In this document: positions 52,320-61,669 of the stretch, in pieces
How the letters are laid out: each line of letters begins with the position of its first letter
How positions within the stretch are numbered: position 1 is the stretch's first letter
NCBI GenBank assembly: GCA_019635435.1
Contig: JAHBZM010000001.1
Location: 2,914,001-2,978,000, forward strand
Origin: Ramlibacter sp.
Lineage (GTDB): Bacteria > Pseudomonadota > Gammaproteobacteria > Burkholderiales > Burkholderiaceae_C
DNA length: 64,000 nucleotides
Direction: 5' to 3'
The notes under the pieces: model-generated
The model's database searches: none
Seen by the model: the letters and a program-made list of their open reading frames with translations, nothing else
Told to the model about the DNA's origin: nothing
Program-made: the position numbers and the translations under genes

Positions 52320-53657
52320 TCAGGCCGCGGGCAGCGCGATGTCCACCTGCGCCCCGCCCCAGGGCGAGGCCCCCAGCGCCAGCGTGCCCTCGTGGCTGGC
52401 CACCAGATCGTTGACCACGGCCAGGCCCACGCCGTGGCCCGGCACCTTTTCATCCATGCGCACGTGCAGCTGCAGGATAGCCTGGGTGTCGGTGAAACCG
52501 GGGCCATCGTCCTGCACGCGGATGTGCAGCGCCCCGGCCTCGCGCCACAGCCGCACGGCCACGCGCTGGCGGGCCCATTTGGCGGCGTTGTCCAGCAGGT
52601 TGCCCAGCATCTCGAAGGCGTCGCCCTCGTCAATGCGCCAGTTCACATCGGGGGGGCAATCCACCGTGAAGGCCAGTTGCCTGTCGGCATAGACCTTGGC
52701 CAGCGAACCGGCAATGCGCTGCACCACCGGCGCCAGCGCCAGGTAGGGCGCAAAGCGCGCTACCCCACTGGCCCCGGCACGGCCCAACTGGTGCGCCACG
52801 ATGTGGTCCATGCGGCTGACCTGCTCGGCCACCGTGGTGGCCAGCTGCGCGGGCTGGGCCAGGCTGCTGCGCAGCACGGCCAGCGGTGTCTTGAGGCTGT
52901 GGGCCAGGTAGCTCAGCGCCTCCTTGTAGCGGGTCTGGCGCACCCGCTCCTGCTTGATCAGGGTGTTGAGGTTGCCTGTGAGCGCGGCAATCTCGCTGGG
53001 GTAGCGGCCCTGCACTTCGGCCTGCTCGCCATGCTCGATGCGCTCGATCTCCTGCGCCACCTGGCGCAGCGGGCGCAGGCCCCAGCGCAGCAGCAAGGTC
53101 TGTGACAGCAGCAGCAGCAGGCCGGCGCCGCCCAGCCAGGCCCACAGCGTGCGCTGGAACACCCGCGTCTCGCGGTCAAAGGCCGCACTGCCCTCCACCA
53201 CCGACAGCACCAGCCGCGTCGCGGCCCGGCCCTGCCCGGCCCAGCGCACCCCATAGCTGGCCGACAAATAGGCGCCGCCAGGGCCCGGCACCGTGTCGTA
53301 GCGCCACTCGCCCACCGGCACGTCGCGTTCATACGGGGGCGTCAGCCCCACGGCCGAGGCCGACTCCCAGGCTTCGCCGCGCGCCACGTTGAAGATGCTG
53401 GCATACAGGCCCGAGCCCGGCAGCGACAGGCGCGGCTCGGCCAGTTCGGCCGGCATCACCAGGGCACCCGCCGGGTCCAGCTCGGCGCCGGCCAGCAGCA
53501 GGTACACCGTGCCTTGCAACCGCGCGTAATGGGCGGCGCGCACGCTGTCGGCATGGGCTTTTTGCAGCGCCACGCCGGCCACGGCCATGAAGGCCACCAG
53601 CACCACCGCGGCCCCCAGGACCAGCCGCGTGCGGATGGACGAGGTGTCCCACCTCAT
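52320..53657 (-). CDS. Sensor histidine kinase (PhoQ-like)
   Basis: 445 aa. TM helix at 14-32, periplasmic sensor (about 33-165), second TM (about 167-187), HAMP, HisKA with ALSYLAHSLKTPLAVL (His), and HATPase with EMLGNLLDNAAKWA, DDGPGFTD, GHGVGLAVV. Start overlaps the response regulator stop by 4 nt. PhoQ-like by family feel; the signal is unknown. Confidence 0.9.
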   Translation of the reverse strand: MRWDTSSIRTRLVLGAAVVLVAFMAVAGVALQKAHADSVRAAHYARLQGTVYLLLAGAELDPAGALVMPAELAEPRLSLPGSGLYASIFNVARGEAWESASAVGLTPPYERDVPVGEWRYDTVPGPGGAYLSASYGVRWAGQGRAATRLVLSVVEGSAAFDRETRVFQRTLWAWLGGAGLLLLLSQTLLLRWGLRPLRQVAQEIERIEHGEQAEVQGRYPSEIAALTGNLNTLIKQERVRQTRYKEALSYLAHSLKTPLAVLRSSLAQPAQLATTVAEQVSRMDHIVAHQLGRAGASGVARFAPYLALAPVVQRIAGSLAKVYADRQLAFTVDCPPDVNWRIDEGDAFEMLGNLLDNAAKWARQRVAVRLWREAGALHIRVQDDGPGFTDTQAILQLHVRMDEKVPGHGVGLAVVNDLVASHEGTLALGASPWGGAQVDIALPAA

Positions 53658-54325
53658 TCGAGGGTGAAGCGGTAGCCGCGCCCGCGCAGCGTTTCGATCG
53701 GGGCCAGCGTGCCTTGCGGGTCGAGCTTGCGGCGCAGGCGGCCCACCAGCACCTCGAGCACGTTGCTGTCGCGGTCTTCGTCGTGGGGGTAAAGGTAGTC
53801 GGCCAGCTCCTGCTTGCTGACCACGCGGGCGCGCTCGCGCACCAGGAACTCGAGCACGCGGTATTCAAATGCCGTGAGGTCCATGGGCGCACCGTTCAGC
53901 CGCGCGGCCTGGGCCGGAATGTCCAGGCTCAGCGGGCCCACGCTGAGCACATCGCTGGCGGCCTTCATGGAGCGGCGCAGCAGCGCCTTGACCCGGGCGG
54001 CCAGCTCGGGGTATTCAAAGGGCTTGACCAGGTAGTCGTCGGCGCCCGACTCCAGGCCCGTGACCTTGTCCTGCCAGCTGCCGCGCGCCGTGAGGATGAG
54101 GATGGGAATGGTCTTGCCGTCCTCGCGCAGCCGCTGCACCACGGTCAGGCCGTTGAGCTTGGGCAGGCCCAGGTCGACGATGGCCAGGTCCACCGGGTAT
54201 TCGCGGGCCTGGAACAGGCCGTCCTCGCCATCGGCCGCCTGGTCCACCCGGTAGCCGTCGCCCTCCAGCCGCAGCGCCAGCGACAGCCGCAGCGGCGCGT
54301 CGTCCTCGATCAGCAGCAGGCGCAT
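53654..54325 (-). CDS. OmpR-family response regulator (PhoP-like)
   Basis: 223 aa. REC with LLIEDDAPLR, DLAIVDLGLPKLNG (Asp) and VKPFEYPELAARVKALLRR (Lys), then the winged helix DRDSNVLEVLVGRLRRKL. Partner of the kinase at 52320. The next upstream gene encodes a PepSY protein 18 bp away. Confidence 0.93.
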   Translation of the reverse strand: MRLLLIEDDAPLRLSLALRLEGDGYRVDQAADGEDGLFQAREYPVDLAIVDLGLPKLNGLTVVQRLREDGKTIPILILTARGSWQDKVTGLESGADDYLVKPFEYPELAARVKALLRRSMKAASDVLSVGPLSLDIPAQAARLNGAPMDLTAFEYRVLEFLVRERARVVSKQELADYLYPHDEDRDSNVLEVLVGRLRRKLDPQGTLAPIETLRGRGYRFTLE

Positions 54326-54343
54326 CGTGAATGAACGGCCCGG

Positions 54344-54619
54344 CTAGAGCGGCCGGCCGGTGGCGGCGTCGATCAGCACCACCCGCACCTCGCCGCCGGC
54401 CGTGACCAGCTTGACGCGCCAGACTGCGCGATCGCCGCCGCGCGCCCGGTCCACCGACAGCACCCGGCCACCGCCACTGGCCTGGCGGGCCGCGGCCGCG
54501 GCCTCGTCACGGCCCACGTCGGCCCACGCAGGCGCCGACGCCAGCAGCAAGGTGGCGCAGACGGCGGCGCAGGCGCTGCGGATCAGGCGGGAAGGCGAAG
54601 AGGTCGGCACAGGCGCCAT
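54344..54619 (-). CDS. PepSY-domain protein
   Basis: 91 aa. Signal peptide to APAWA, then one PepSY repeat (AAAAARQASGGGRVLSVDRARGGDRAVWRVKLVTAGGEVRVVLIDAATGRPL). Often encoded beside PhoPQ-like pairs and possibly an inhibitor or reporter of the kinase. Confidence 0.85.
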   Translation of the reverse strand: MAPVPTSSPSRLIRSACAAVCATLLLASAPAWADVGRDEAAAAARQASGGGRVLSVDRARGGDRAVWRVKLVTAGGEVRVVLIDAATGRPL

Positions 54620-54632
54620 CCTACTACCGGTC

Positions 54633-55148
54633 TCAGCGCCGGATGACCGGGTCCACCGACACGCGCACCTGCAGGTTGGGGCCGGGGTTTTCCTGCATCA
54701 CCGTGCTGTAGGTCTGGCCGCGGTAGTCGTAGGACACGCGGTAGCCCGTGAGGCGCGACTGCACCTCGTTCACCGTCTCGCAGCGCGTGACCTGGCGGGC
54801 GGCGGGCGGCACGTCTTCATAGCGGTCGCGCCCGGCAATGCGGTCGCCGGCCATGGCCCCGACCACCGCGCCCACCGCCGTGGCGGCGGCGCGGCCCGTG
54901 CCCTTGCCCACCTGGTTGCCCAGCACGCCGCCGGCCAGCGCGCCCACGATGACGCCGCCCATGTTGGGGCCGCCACTGCTCACGCGGCGCGGCTCGGTGA
55001 CCCAGTCGGCACGGCACTGCTCGTGTGGCACGGTGACGTTTTCGTACTGCGGCTCGACACTGCGCACGCGCGCGGTGTCAAAAAAGGTGTTGGCCTGGGC
55101 GGCAAACGCGCCGGCGGTGCAGACAAGAGCGATGGCAAGACGTTTCAT
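54633..55148 (-). CDS. Glycine-zipper 2TM outer-membrane-associated protein
   Basis: 171 aa. Signal peptide (AFAAQA), then the glycine zipper GGVIVGALAGGVLGNQVGKG and TAVGAVVGAMAGDRIAG, and a C-terminal beta region (TGYRVSYDYRGQTYSTVM). Two central Cys may form a disulfide. ATG 55148. RcsF/SlyB-like surface role inferred. Confidence 0.85.
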   Translation of the reverse strand: MKRLAIALVCTAGAFAAQANTFFDTARVRSVEPQYENVTVPHEQCRADWVTEPRRVSSGGPNMGGVIVGALAGGVLGNQVGKGTGRAAATAVGAVVGAMAGDRIAGRDRYEDVPPAARQVTRCETVNEVQSRLTGYRVSYDYRGQTYSTVMQENPGPNLQVRVSVDPVIRR

Positions 55149-55263
55149 GGGGATGCCCCTTTCGGTTGGTATGGGAGGCATCTTGCCGGCGGCTGCGTGA
55201 ACGCTGGCTGAACGAAACCAAAATAGCGGCGCGCCCTGCCCTCAGGGCTGGCTCCTGCCGCCT

Positions 55264-57804
55264 CTAGGCGTCAAGCGGGGCCGGCGCCCTGCGGACCAGC
55301 CAGCTTTGCAGCAAGGCCTGCAGCGCCACCAGGTCCAGGGGCTTGCGCAAGACCAGGTAGCCTTCAGCCTCCGCCTGTTCCAGCTCATCTGAATGCAGCT
55401 CCCCGCTCACCATCGCGCCGCTGGCACCCGGGCACCGCGAGAGCAGCTCGCGCAAGACGTCAAAACCACTTTCGCCAAAGCGCAGCCGCTGGTCACAAAA
55501 AATGGCATCGGGGATGAAGCCCTGCTCGACATGACGCACCGCTTCGGCGCCATCGGTGGCAAAGCGGGCGTCAATACCCTGGCTTTCCAGCATCGCCTTC
55601 CAGGCAGCGATGACGTGAAAGTCATCGTCCAGCACCAGGCAGCGGCCCGCCAGCGGCTCCAAAGCGCCGGCATCCGGCCTTGGCAAACGCTCGGTGGCAG
55701 CCGTGGCCACGTCAGGGAGCGCATCGGTGGCGGCCATCTGCAGCCAGAAGCGGGAGCCTTTGCCCAGGCGCGACTTGAACCCGTAGCTGGCGCCCATGAG
55801 CCTGGCGCACCGCTCCACCACGGCAAGACCCAGGCCATGGCCGGCGCTGTCGGCACGCCAGGCACCTTCACTGCGGTAATAGGGGCTGAACACCTTCTGG
55901 TCCTCTCCGGCCGCAATGCCGATGCCGGTGTCCCACACTTCCACCAGCCAGTGGCCGCCACGCTGGCGGATGCTGATCATGACCTGTCCACGCTCGGTGT
56001 AGCGAATGGCGTTGTGCACAAGATTGACCAGGGCCTGGCGCAGCAGTACGGGGTCGGCCATGACCACCGCAGGGCGCTCGGGGACGCGCAGCCGGATCTT
56101 CAGCCCCCCCATGCTGGCCTGCTCGCGGAACATCGTCGCCACGCCTCGCACCAGCGGCGCCAGCGCCACCGGGACTGAACGCGCCTTGACGCTGCCAGCC
56201 TCCAGCCTGGACAGGTCGAGCAATGAGTTGAGCAGCTCGCTCATCGTGCCCATGCTGCTTTTGAGATCCACAAAAAGGGGCGCCAGGGCCGGGTCATGGT
56301 TGCGCAGGCTCAGGGCCTCGACCATCATCGACATGGCGTGAACCGGTTGGCGCAGGTCGTGGCTGGCGGTGGCCAGGAAGAGGTTCTTCTCCCTGAGAGC
56401 CTCCCCGGTCAGGAAATTGGCGTGATGCAGCCCGCGGTTGGCCAGGCGCGCCCGTCGGTAGAGCGCGAAGATGAAGCCGCCGGCCATCACCGTCAGCGTG
56501 GCGCCGATGATGGTGGCCGTCTGGAGCAGGCGGCGGTTGTTGATCTCGGCATCCTTCAGGCTGTTCTCGTGCGCCAGGGCCTCGATCTGCCTCTCGCGTT
56601 GCACCGAGTCGTATTGCGCCTGCAAGGCGGCCACCGTTTTTTCACGGTCCGCCCGGAACAGGTCCCTGGACAACGCCTGCTGGGCCCTGACCGTCTCGAC
56701 CGCCTCTCGGAACATGCCGGCCTGCTCATACATGCGGGAGAGCTCTTCGAGAATGATCTCCTCCATGGTCTTCGCACCCGACGCCTCCAGGAACTTCAGC
56801 CCCGCTTTCACTTCGGCCACGCCTTCGGCAATGCGCCCTTGCCCCATCATGGCAAAGCCCATGTTGGCCCGGGACAGGGCGGCGCCGGCAAAGTCACCCG
56901 CCTCCTGGTATTTGGCAAGGGCGCGTCGCTCGATGGGCTCGGCGCTGACATAGTCCTTGCGGATGAGGTAGATGTCCCCCGTGTTGTTCAGCGCCGCGGC
57001 CTGCAGGCCGGCCAGCGCCGATTCATTGCCCACTTTCAGGGCGGCCTGATAGGCCTGCAGCGCTGCATCCTGCTGACCCATTGAAGACGCCACGAAGCCA
57101 CGGTTGAGATGCAAGGTGCCCAGGATCTGCGAGGCGCCCAGGTTCTGGGCGATCAACTGCGCCTCATCAATGGCCTTCAGCGCCTCCTTGGGATTCTTCA
57201 TGTACAGGTAGATCAGCCCCAGATGGACCTGGGCGCGCAGCACGGACGCCTGGGCCTGCGTGGGCCGGCGCCTGGCAAACTCCATGCTCTTCAGCACATT
57301 GCCCAGCGCCGGCTCGAACCTGCCGGCCCTGGCCTGAAGACCGGCCTGCACCAGATGGAAAATCCAGAGCGCCTCGGGGTCGCCGGTGCGCAAGGCCATG
57401 GGCTCCACCTCCTTGAGCAGGGCAAAGGCCTCTTCGGTCTTGCCCGCGGAGCCCAGAAGATGCGCGCTCGCGGTGTTGGCCAGCACCATGCCGATGTCAT
57501 CGTGCTGTGCCTTTGAGAGCGCCAGCAGCTTGTCGATCGCCACCCGGATCTGATCGGTATGCCCGGCGTCGAACTCGGCGCCGATCAGGGTGTTGAGGTA
57601 GGTCCGCCGCACTTCAGGGAACGGGGACGACTCAAAGGCCTGCGCCTTGGCCTCAAGCTCTTTGAGCGTGCGGGCATTGTCCTTGTACGACAGGGTTTGC
57701 AACGCGTCCAGGGCCTTGAGCTCGACTTCCTGTGCCAACGCCATGCCGGGCACGCCCAGACAGCAGGCGCAACACCAGGCCAGCCAGTAGCGGGCAATTT
57801 TCAT
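55264..57804 (-). CDS. TPR hybrid sensor histidine kinase
   Basis: 846 aa. Signal peptide, then TPR-like repeats (about 30-420), coiled coil, one TM helix (about 440-460), HisKA with FLATASHDLRQPVHAMSM (His), HATPase with LVNLVHNAIRYTERGQ and WDTGIGIAAGED, and a C-terminal receiver CLVLDDDFHVIAAWKAM ... DAIFCDQRLRFGESGFD. A periplasmic ligand or protein sensor with phosphorelay output. ATG 57804. Confidence 0.9.
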   Translation of the reverse strand: MKIARYWLAWCCACCLGVPGMALAQEVELKALDALQTLSYKDNARTLKELEAKAQAFESSPFPEVRRTYLNTLIGAEFDAGHTDQIRVAIDKLLALSKAQHDDIGMVLANTASAHLLGSAGKTEEAFALLKEVEPMALRTGDPEALWIFHLVQAGLQARAGRFEPALGNVLKSMEFARRRPTQAQASVLRAQVHLGLIYLYMKNPKEALKAIDEAQLIAQNLGASQILGTLHLNRGFVASSMGQQDAALQAYQAALKVGNESALAGLQAAALNNTGDIYLIRKDYVSAEPIERRALAKYQEAGDFAGAALSRANMGFAMMGQGRIAEGVAEVKAGLKFLEASGAKTMEEIILEELSRMYEQAGMFREAVETVRAQQALSRDLFRADREKTVAALQAQYDSVQRERQIEALAHENSLKDAEINNRRLLQTATIIGATLTVMAGGFIFALYRRARLANRGLHHANFLTGEALREKNLFLATASHDLRQPVHAMSMMVEALSLRNHDPALAPLFVDLKSSMGTMSELLNSLLDLSRLEAGSVKARSVPVALAPLVRGVATMFREQASMGGLKIRLRVPERPAVVMADPVLLRQALVNLVHNAIRYTERGQVMISIRQRGGHWLVEVWDTGIGIAAGEDQKVFSPYYRSEGAWRADSAGHGLGLAVVERCARLMGASYGFKSRLGKGSRFWLQMAATDALPDVATAATERLPRPDAGALEPLAGRCLVLDDDFHVIAAWKAMLESQGIDARFATDGAEAVRHVEQGFIPDAIFCDQRLRFGESGFDVLRELLSRCPGASGAMVSGELHSDELEQAEAEGYLVLRKPLDLVALQALLQSWLVRRAPAPLDA

Positions 57805-57876
57805 CGCTGTGATTTTGAGTTCAACGGAACCAGGGTGAATGCGGTCATGCTGCGAAGGCGACTTTCTCACGGGCTC

Positions 57877-58554
57877 TCACTGGCCGTTGGGCAACAGCAT
57901 CCGCCGGCCGCGAAGCCGGGTGATGGCTTCCACGCGGCTGCGCACACCCATTCTGTCCAGAATGCCGGTCACGTGCTCCTTGACCGTGCTCTCGGAAATG
58001 CCCAGCCTGGACGCAATGTGCTTGTTGGGAAGGCCGCGCATGACCAGCCAGAGGATCTCGCCCTGCCGGGGCGTGAGCCCCAGTTCCGCCGGGGAAACCG
58101 CCCACTCCCTGGGCGAAGAAGAGGCCGGCAGTGGTGGGTCTTGCTCAGCAAACCACTGCCCGCCCTCCAGCACGGCGGAGAACGCCGCGCCGAAAAACTC
58201 GGGCGGCGCCTGCTTGTGCACGAAGCCCCTGGCGCCGGCGGCGCGCACGCGCTCCTGAAGCGATGGGTCGTCATCGCCACTGAGCGCGAGCCAGGGCGAG
58301 GCGGGACACTCCACGCACCAGCGCTGCAGGTCCTGCAGGCAGTGGCCCTGGGCCAGCCAGACGTCGGCCACCAGGATGCGCGGGCAGCCCTGGGTCTGAA
58401 GCAGCTCCAGCACCTCGCGCCACTGCGCGACCACGGTCACGGCCAGTTCCGGGTGAGCCGATTGCAGGTATTGGGCAATGCCGCGCCCCACCAGAGGGTG
58501 GTCATCCAGGACGACGGCGCCGGCCGATGCGGGCGGATGGAGATTCATGGCCAT
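57877..58554 (-). CDS. NarL/LuxR-family response regulator
   Basis: 225 aa. REC (GAVVLDDHPLVGRGIAQYL, RILVADVWLAQG with Asp, GFVHKQAPP with Lys) and LuxR HTH LTPRQGEILWLVMRGLPNKHIASRLGISESTVKEHV. Upstream of the hybrid kinase on the same strand (72 bp), so probably its phosphorelay partner. ATG 58554 or 58548. Confidence 0.9.
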   Translation of the reverse strand: MAMNLHPPASAGAVVLDDHPLVGRGIAQYLQSAHPELAVTVVAQWREVLELLQTQGCPRILVADVWLAQGHCLQDLQRWCVECPASPWLALSGDDDPSLQERVRAAGARGFVHKQAPPEFFGAAFSAVLEGGQWFAEQDPPLPASSSPREWAVSPAELGLTPRQGEILWLVMRGLPNKHIASRLGISESTVKEHVTGILDRMGVRSRVEAITRLRGRRMLLPNGQ

Positions 58555-58673
58555 GCATGGATCGTATGGCCATTTGGCCCCGGTGGCGGGTGCCCTGCAC
58601 CCTACCTTGGTCGGGTTCACTGGGCCTTGCCGATCGCAGAGACTACTTTGTTGACAACCAAGGAATACTGCCA

Positions 58674-59078
58674 ATGAACAGCAAGAACCTCTTGAACGCG
58701 AGCCTGCGGGCCAGTGCCGCCCTGCTCTGCGCGGGCATCGCCACCATGGGCCTGGGCGGTTGCGCCACCACGATCGACCAGAGCACCCTGGACCAGCGCA
58801 CTGCAAATGCCGTCGGCCAACCGGTGGGGACATTCACCATTTCCGAAAGGACCGAGGAATCGGGTGGACGCATCAACTACACCGTGAAGACGCGCAGCGG
58901 CGCCGTCTACCACTGCTACCTCTATTCGCCCACCACCTTCGTCAAGGCCATGACCTTTGGGCAGACGCCCAACTCGGACGCCATCTGTTCGCCCATGGGC
59001 CGGGGCGCAGCGGCCGGCGAGCAAGGCAAGCCCACGGGCGCCTGCAACGCCCTGCTCAAGGCAGCCGGCAAGTGCTGA
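58674..59078 (+). CDS. Small lipoprotein
   Basis: 134 aa. Lipobox LGGC at 27-30, then a domain TFTISERTEESGGRINYTVKTRSGAVYHCYLY with two Cys. The 3' end overlaps the convergent DUF1579-like gene by 23 bp. Unknown role. Confidence 0.77.
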   Translation: MNSKNLLNASLRASAALLCAGIATMGLGGCATTIDQSTLDQRTANAVGQPVGTFTISERTEESGGRINYTVKTRSGAVYHCYLYSPTTFVKAMTFGQTPNSDAICSPMGRGAAAGEQGKPTGACNALLKAAGKC

Positions 59079-59592
59079 CGGGCCCGGGCTGATCGCCTGG
59101 ACCCTGGGCCAGGCGGCTGAAATCCATCACCCAGTTGGTTTCCCAGGTGGCGCCGCCATCGGTGGAAAACGCCTGCTCCCAGCGCGGGGCATCGGGCGCG
59201 GGCTGCGTCCACAGGAACCGCACCGTGACGGGCTGGCCCGCGTGCTGGTCGGCGGCCAGAAAGGTGCCCACGCCGCCTTCAAAGCGGCCACGCATGGGCA
59301 CGTCCAGCCCGCCCGGCGCGCGGCCGTCGAGCCACCAGATGCTCCACTGCTGCGCCGCGGCGTCCCAGGTGCGCAGCGTGACCGCGTGGTACGGGTCGCC
59401 GGGCAGGTCCAGAAAGTTGTCGTCCACATTGCCCTGCCCGCCCAGCACCTTGCGAACCGAGGTGGTGCCGGCGAATTCGTCCCAGTCCGTGCAGCCCGCC
59501 AGCCGCTGCCGCAGACGGCGGTGCGCCACGCGCCACTGGCCGATGAAAAAGTCAAAGTCCTGGGCGCCGTTGTGCTGGGTTGAAGTGTTCAT
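59056..59592 (-). CDS. DUF1579-like beta-barrel protein
   Basis: 178 aa. QDFDFFIGQWRVAHRRLRQRL, DEFAGTTSVRKVLGGQGNVDDN and WSIWWLDGRAPGGLD are typical of DUF1579-like lipocalin-type folds. ATG 59592. Small-molecule binding is inferred. Confidence 0.82.
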   Translation of the reverse strand: MNTSTQHNGAQDFDFFIGQWRVAHRRLRQRLAGCTDWDEFAGTTSVRKVLGGQGNVDDNFLDLPGDPYHAVTLRTWDAAAQQWSIWWLDGRAPGGLDVPMRGRFEGGVGTFLAADQHAGQPVTVRFLWTQPAPDAPRWEQAFSTDGGATWETNWVMDFSRLAQGPGDQPGPVSTCRLP

Positions 59593-59708
59593 GGGCTGCT
59601 GGCCATCTGGCGTGAATGAAAGATGGCCCGATCCTAGGGCGAGCAGGTGGTCCATGGGTGGACCAAGACGCCCCAACGCCAACCCTGCTGACAGATTTGA
59701 ACCAAACA

Positions 59709-59758
59709 GGCCTGGAGTCCAGGACTGGCGGTCACTTTGCGCTAGCAATCTGGTAGCA
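59709..59758 (-). repeat. Dispersed intergenic repeat, copy 4
   Basis: GGCCTGGAGTCCAGG, TGGCGGTCACTTTGCGCTAGC, AATCTGGTAGCA. Lies directly downstream of the DUF3820 gene stop. Confidence 0.8.
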
Positions 59759-59762
59759 AAAA

Positions 59763-59990
59763 CTATCGGGGCCTGCCTTGCCGCAAGGGCCGCAGCAGGT
59801 CCTTGAGCCCGTTGTGGTCGATCTCGTGCATCAGCGCCAGCAGGCGGCCGATCTCGCCTGGCGGGAAACCCTCGCGCGCAAACCAGTTGAGGTAGTTGCC
59901 CGGCAGGTCGGCCAGCAGCGTGCCCTTGTGCTTGCCAAAGGGCATCTCGCGCGTGACCAGCAGTTGCAGGGCGTCGGGGTTCAGGTCCAC
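59763..59990 (-). CDS. DUF3820 protein
   Basis: 75 aa. TREMPFGKHKGTLLADLPGNYLNWFAREGFPPGEIGRLLALM is the DUF3820 core, a putative nucleic-acid-binding domain. ATG 59990. 5 bp from the upstream gene's stop. Confidence 0.88.
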   Translation of the reverse strand: MDLNPDALQLLVTREMPFGKHKGTLLADLPGNYLNWFAREGFPPGEIGRLLALMHEIDHNGLKDLLRPLRQGRPR

Positions 59991-59995
59991 GGCAC

Positions 59996-60250
59996 TCAGT
60001 CCGGCACAAACTTCGCGTTGAACGTGGCAGCATCGGCTGCCAGCTCAAACGTCACGAGCTGGCCGTTCTTGCCGTCGGCCAGCCGGTGCGCCGCAAACAG
60101 GCTGTACTTGCCCTTGAGATAAAAGCTGGGCAGGTCGATCAGCGCGTAGGGGTGCGGCACAAACACCTCGTGCTCAAAAATCTCGCGGTGCTGGTTGCGC
60201 GGCGAGGGAAAGAGCTTGTAGGTGCGGGTGGTGATGGTGGCTTCTGGCAT
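59996..60250 (-). CDS. Small conserved hypothetical protein
   Basis: 84 aa (MPEATITTRTYKLFPSPRN ...). Beta-rich, no recognised family. Operon with the DUF3820 gene. Confidence 0.72.
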   Translation of the reverse strand: MPEATITTRTYKLFPSPRNQHREIFEHEVFVPHPYALIDLPSFYLKGKYSLFAAHRLADGKNGQLVTFELAADAATFNAKFVPD

Positions 60251-60340
60251 GGCGCCATCTTAGGGGCCTCTGAGCCTGGTCAAACCCGGCGACATGCAAA
60301 AGGTGCACCATGGCGTTTTGCCACTGAAACGGAGGCCCCC

Positions 60341-60619
60341 ATGACCGAACCCACCTACCCCATGACCGTGCCGCGCAGCCTGTGGATGCGCACCCTGATG
60401 ATGCTGCTGATGGCCATTGCTTTCCAGCTCAGCGCGTGGGTGCTGGGCGCCATCGCATTGCTGCAGCTGGTGCTGGCCGCCTTTGCCGGCGGCCCCAATG
60501 CGCGGCTGCGCCGCTTTGGTCAGAGCCTGGGGCGCTACCTGGCCCAGGTCACGGGCTTCCTGACCTTTGCGAGCGAAGAGGCGCCGTTTCCGTTTGCGGA
60601 TTGGCCGGCGGGGGATTGA
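60341..60619 (+). CDS. DUF4389 membrane protein
   Basis: 92 aa. LWMRTLMMLLMAIAFQLSAWVLGAIALLQLVLAAF spans two helices, and LRRFGQSLGRYLAQVTGFLTFASEEAPFPFADWP is the DUF4389 tail. ATG 60341 with GGAGG upstream. Confidence 0.85.
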   Translation: MTEPTYPMTVPRSLWMRTLMMLLMAIAFQLSAWVLGAIALLQLVLAAFAGGPNARLRRFGQSLGRYLAQVTGFLTFASEEAPFPFADWPAGD

Positions 60620-60690
60620 GGGAGCCGCTGGCGGCATGCCGGGCCGCAACTTAAACTCGCGGCTTGTGTATCGCCTGTCACAGATACCTC

Positions 60691-61497
60691 ATGAGCTACA
60701 TCCACGATCAAATCAAGCTTTTGCTCCTCGACACCAACACCATTGCACGAAACATGCGCTGGCAGTCCGTGAAGGTCTTGAGGATCGAGGGGACGGGTCA
60801 CAGGGACATTTCTTCTGAGTACTCGATCAAGTACAGCTTTCAGACCAAGCTGTTCGACCCGACGTCCATCGTTGACGCTGAATTCACGCTCAACAAGGGG
60901 ATGTTTGTCACCGCCAAACTGAAGCTTTCGGACGTCAAGGCCATCTCCGACTTCATCCAGAGCTTTGCCCTGAATGCCTACACGGACGCGTTCAACCATG
61001 ACGCCTGGCGCAAGGTCTACCGGATCGACACCTATGATTTCCCCAAGGTTGTGGGCTGGGACTATGGCAAGGAAACCACCCTCGGCGGGCCCTGCCACTA
61101 TTGCGGCTATGTGGTTCCCCGGCATCTGCTGACGGTGGACCACAAGATGCCGCAGTCAGGAGGCACATTTGCCGCTGTGTCCAAGGTGCTGGGCGGATGC
61201 CCCGGTTACTCCTTGACCCTGAAGGACGCCCATGGAACCAAAGGTGTCTTCGCCAAACACGGCCAACTGCAGTGGGCGAAAACGCACGGCGTGGCATTTT
61301 CAGCCGCCGACAAGGACTTCAAGATCTCTGACTCCTTCCGCAAGGAACGGTACACCCTGAATGACCAGGGCGCGCTGTTCTACAGCCTGGCCCACTACGC
61401 GGCCAAGCTGCATCTTTTTGATGCGTGCATGAACAGCGTGCTGAACCTGGCGCCGGTTTGCAGCTCCTGCAACAGCGTCAAGAAGAACTGGGTGTAG
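60691..61497 (+). CDS. HNH endonuclease-like protein
   Basis: 268 aa. Residues 1-125 are an unrecognised N-terminal domain. A split HNH site follows: C135xxC138, DH at 150-151 (LLTVDHKMP), and N252LAPVC257xxC260NSVKK264. The cysteine pairs would bind zinc and the His a metal for DNA cleavage. Sequence around it has lower GC than the neighbours and the gene lies between repeat copies at 59709 and 61605. Could be a stand-alone defence nuclease; no partner is adjacent. Confidence 0.72.
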   Translation: MSYIHDQIKLLLLDTNTIARNMRWQSVKVLRIEGTGHRDISSEYSIKYSFQTKLFDPTSIVDAEFTLNKGMFVTAKLKLSDVKAISDFIQSFALNAYTDAFNHDAWRKVYRIDTYDFPKVVGWDYGKETTLGGPCHYCGYVVPRHLLTVDHKMPQSGGTFAAVSKVLGGCPGYSLTLKDAHGTKGVFAKHGQLQWAKTHGVAFSAADKDFKISDSFRKERYTLNDQGALFYSLAHYAAKLHLFDACMNSVLNLAPVCSSCNSVKKNWV

Positions 61498-61604
61498 GGT
61501 GCGAGCGGGATTGCGGGCTCTGCCATGGGTTAGGACGGGGCGGCCTGCTGCCGCGCGCGCAATGCCACCAAGGGGCATTTCCGACAAGGTTTTTAACCCA
61601 ATCA

Positions 61605-61653
61605 CCCTGGAGTCCAATACCGGCAGCCACTTCCAGCTAGCAATTTAGTAGCA
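61605..61653 (-). repeat. Dispersed intergenic repeat, copy 5
   Basis: CCCTGGAGTCCA, CCGGCAGCCACTTCCAGCTAGC, AATTTAGTAGCA. Between the HNH gene and a GST gene. Confidence 0.8.
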
Positions 61654-61669
61654 AAGGTGCCCGCCCGCC

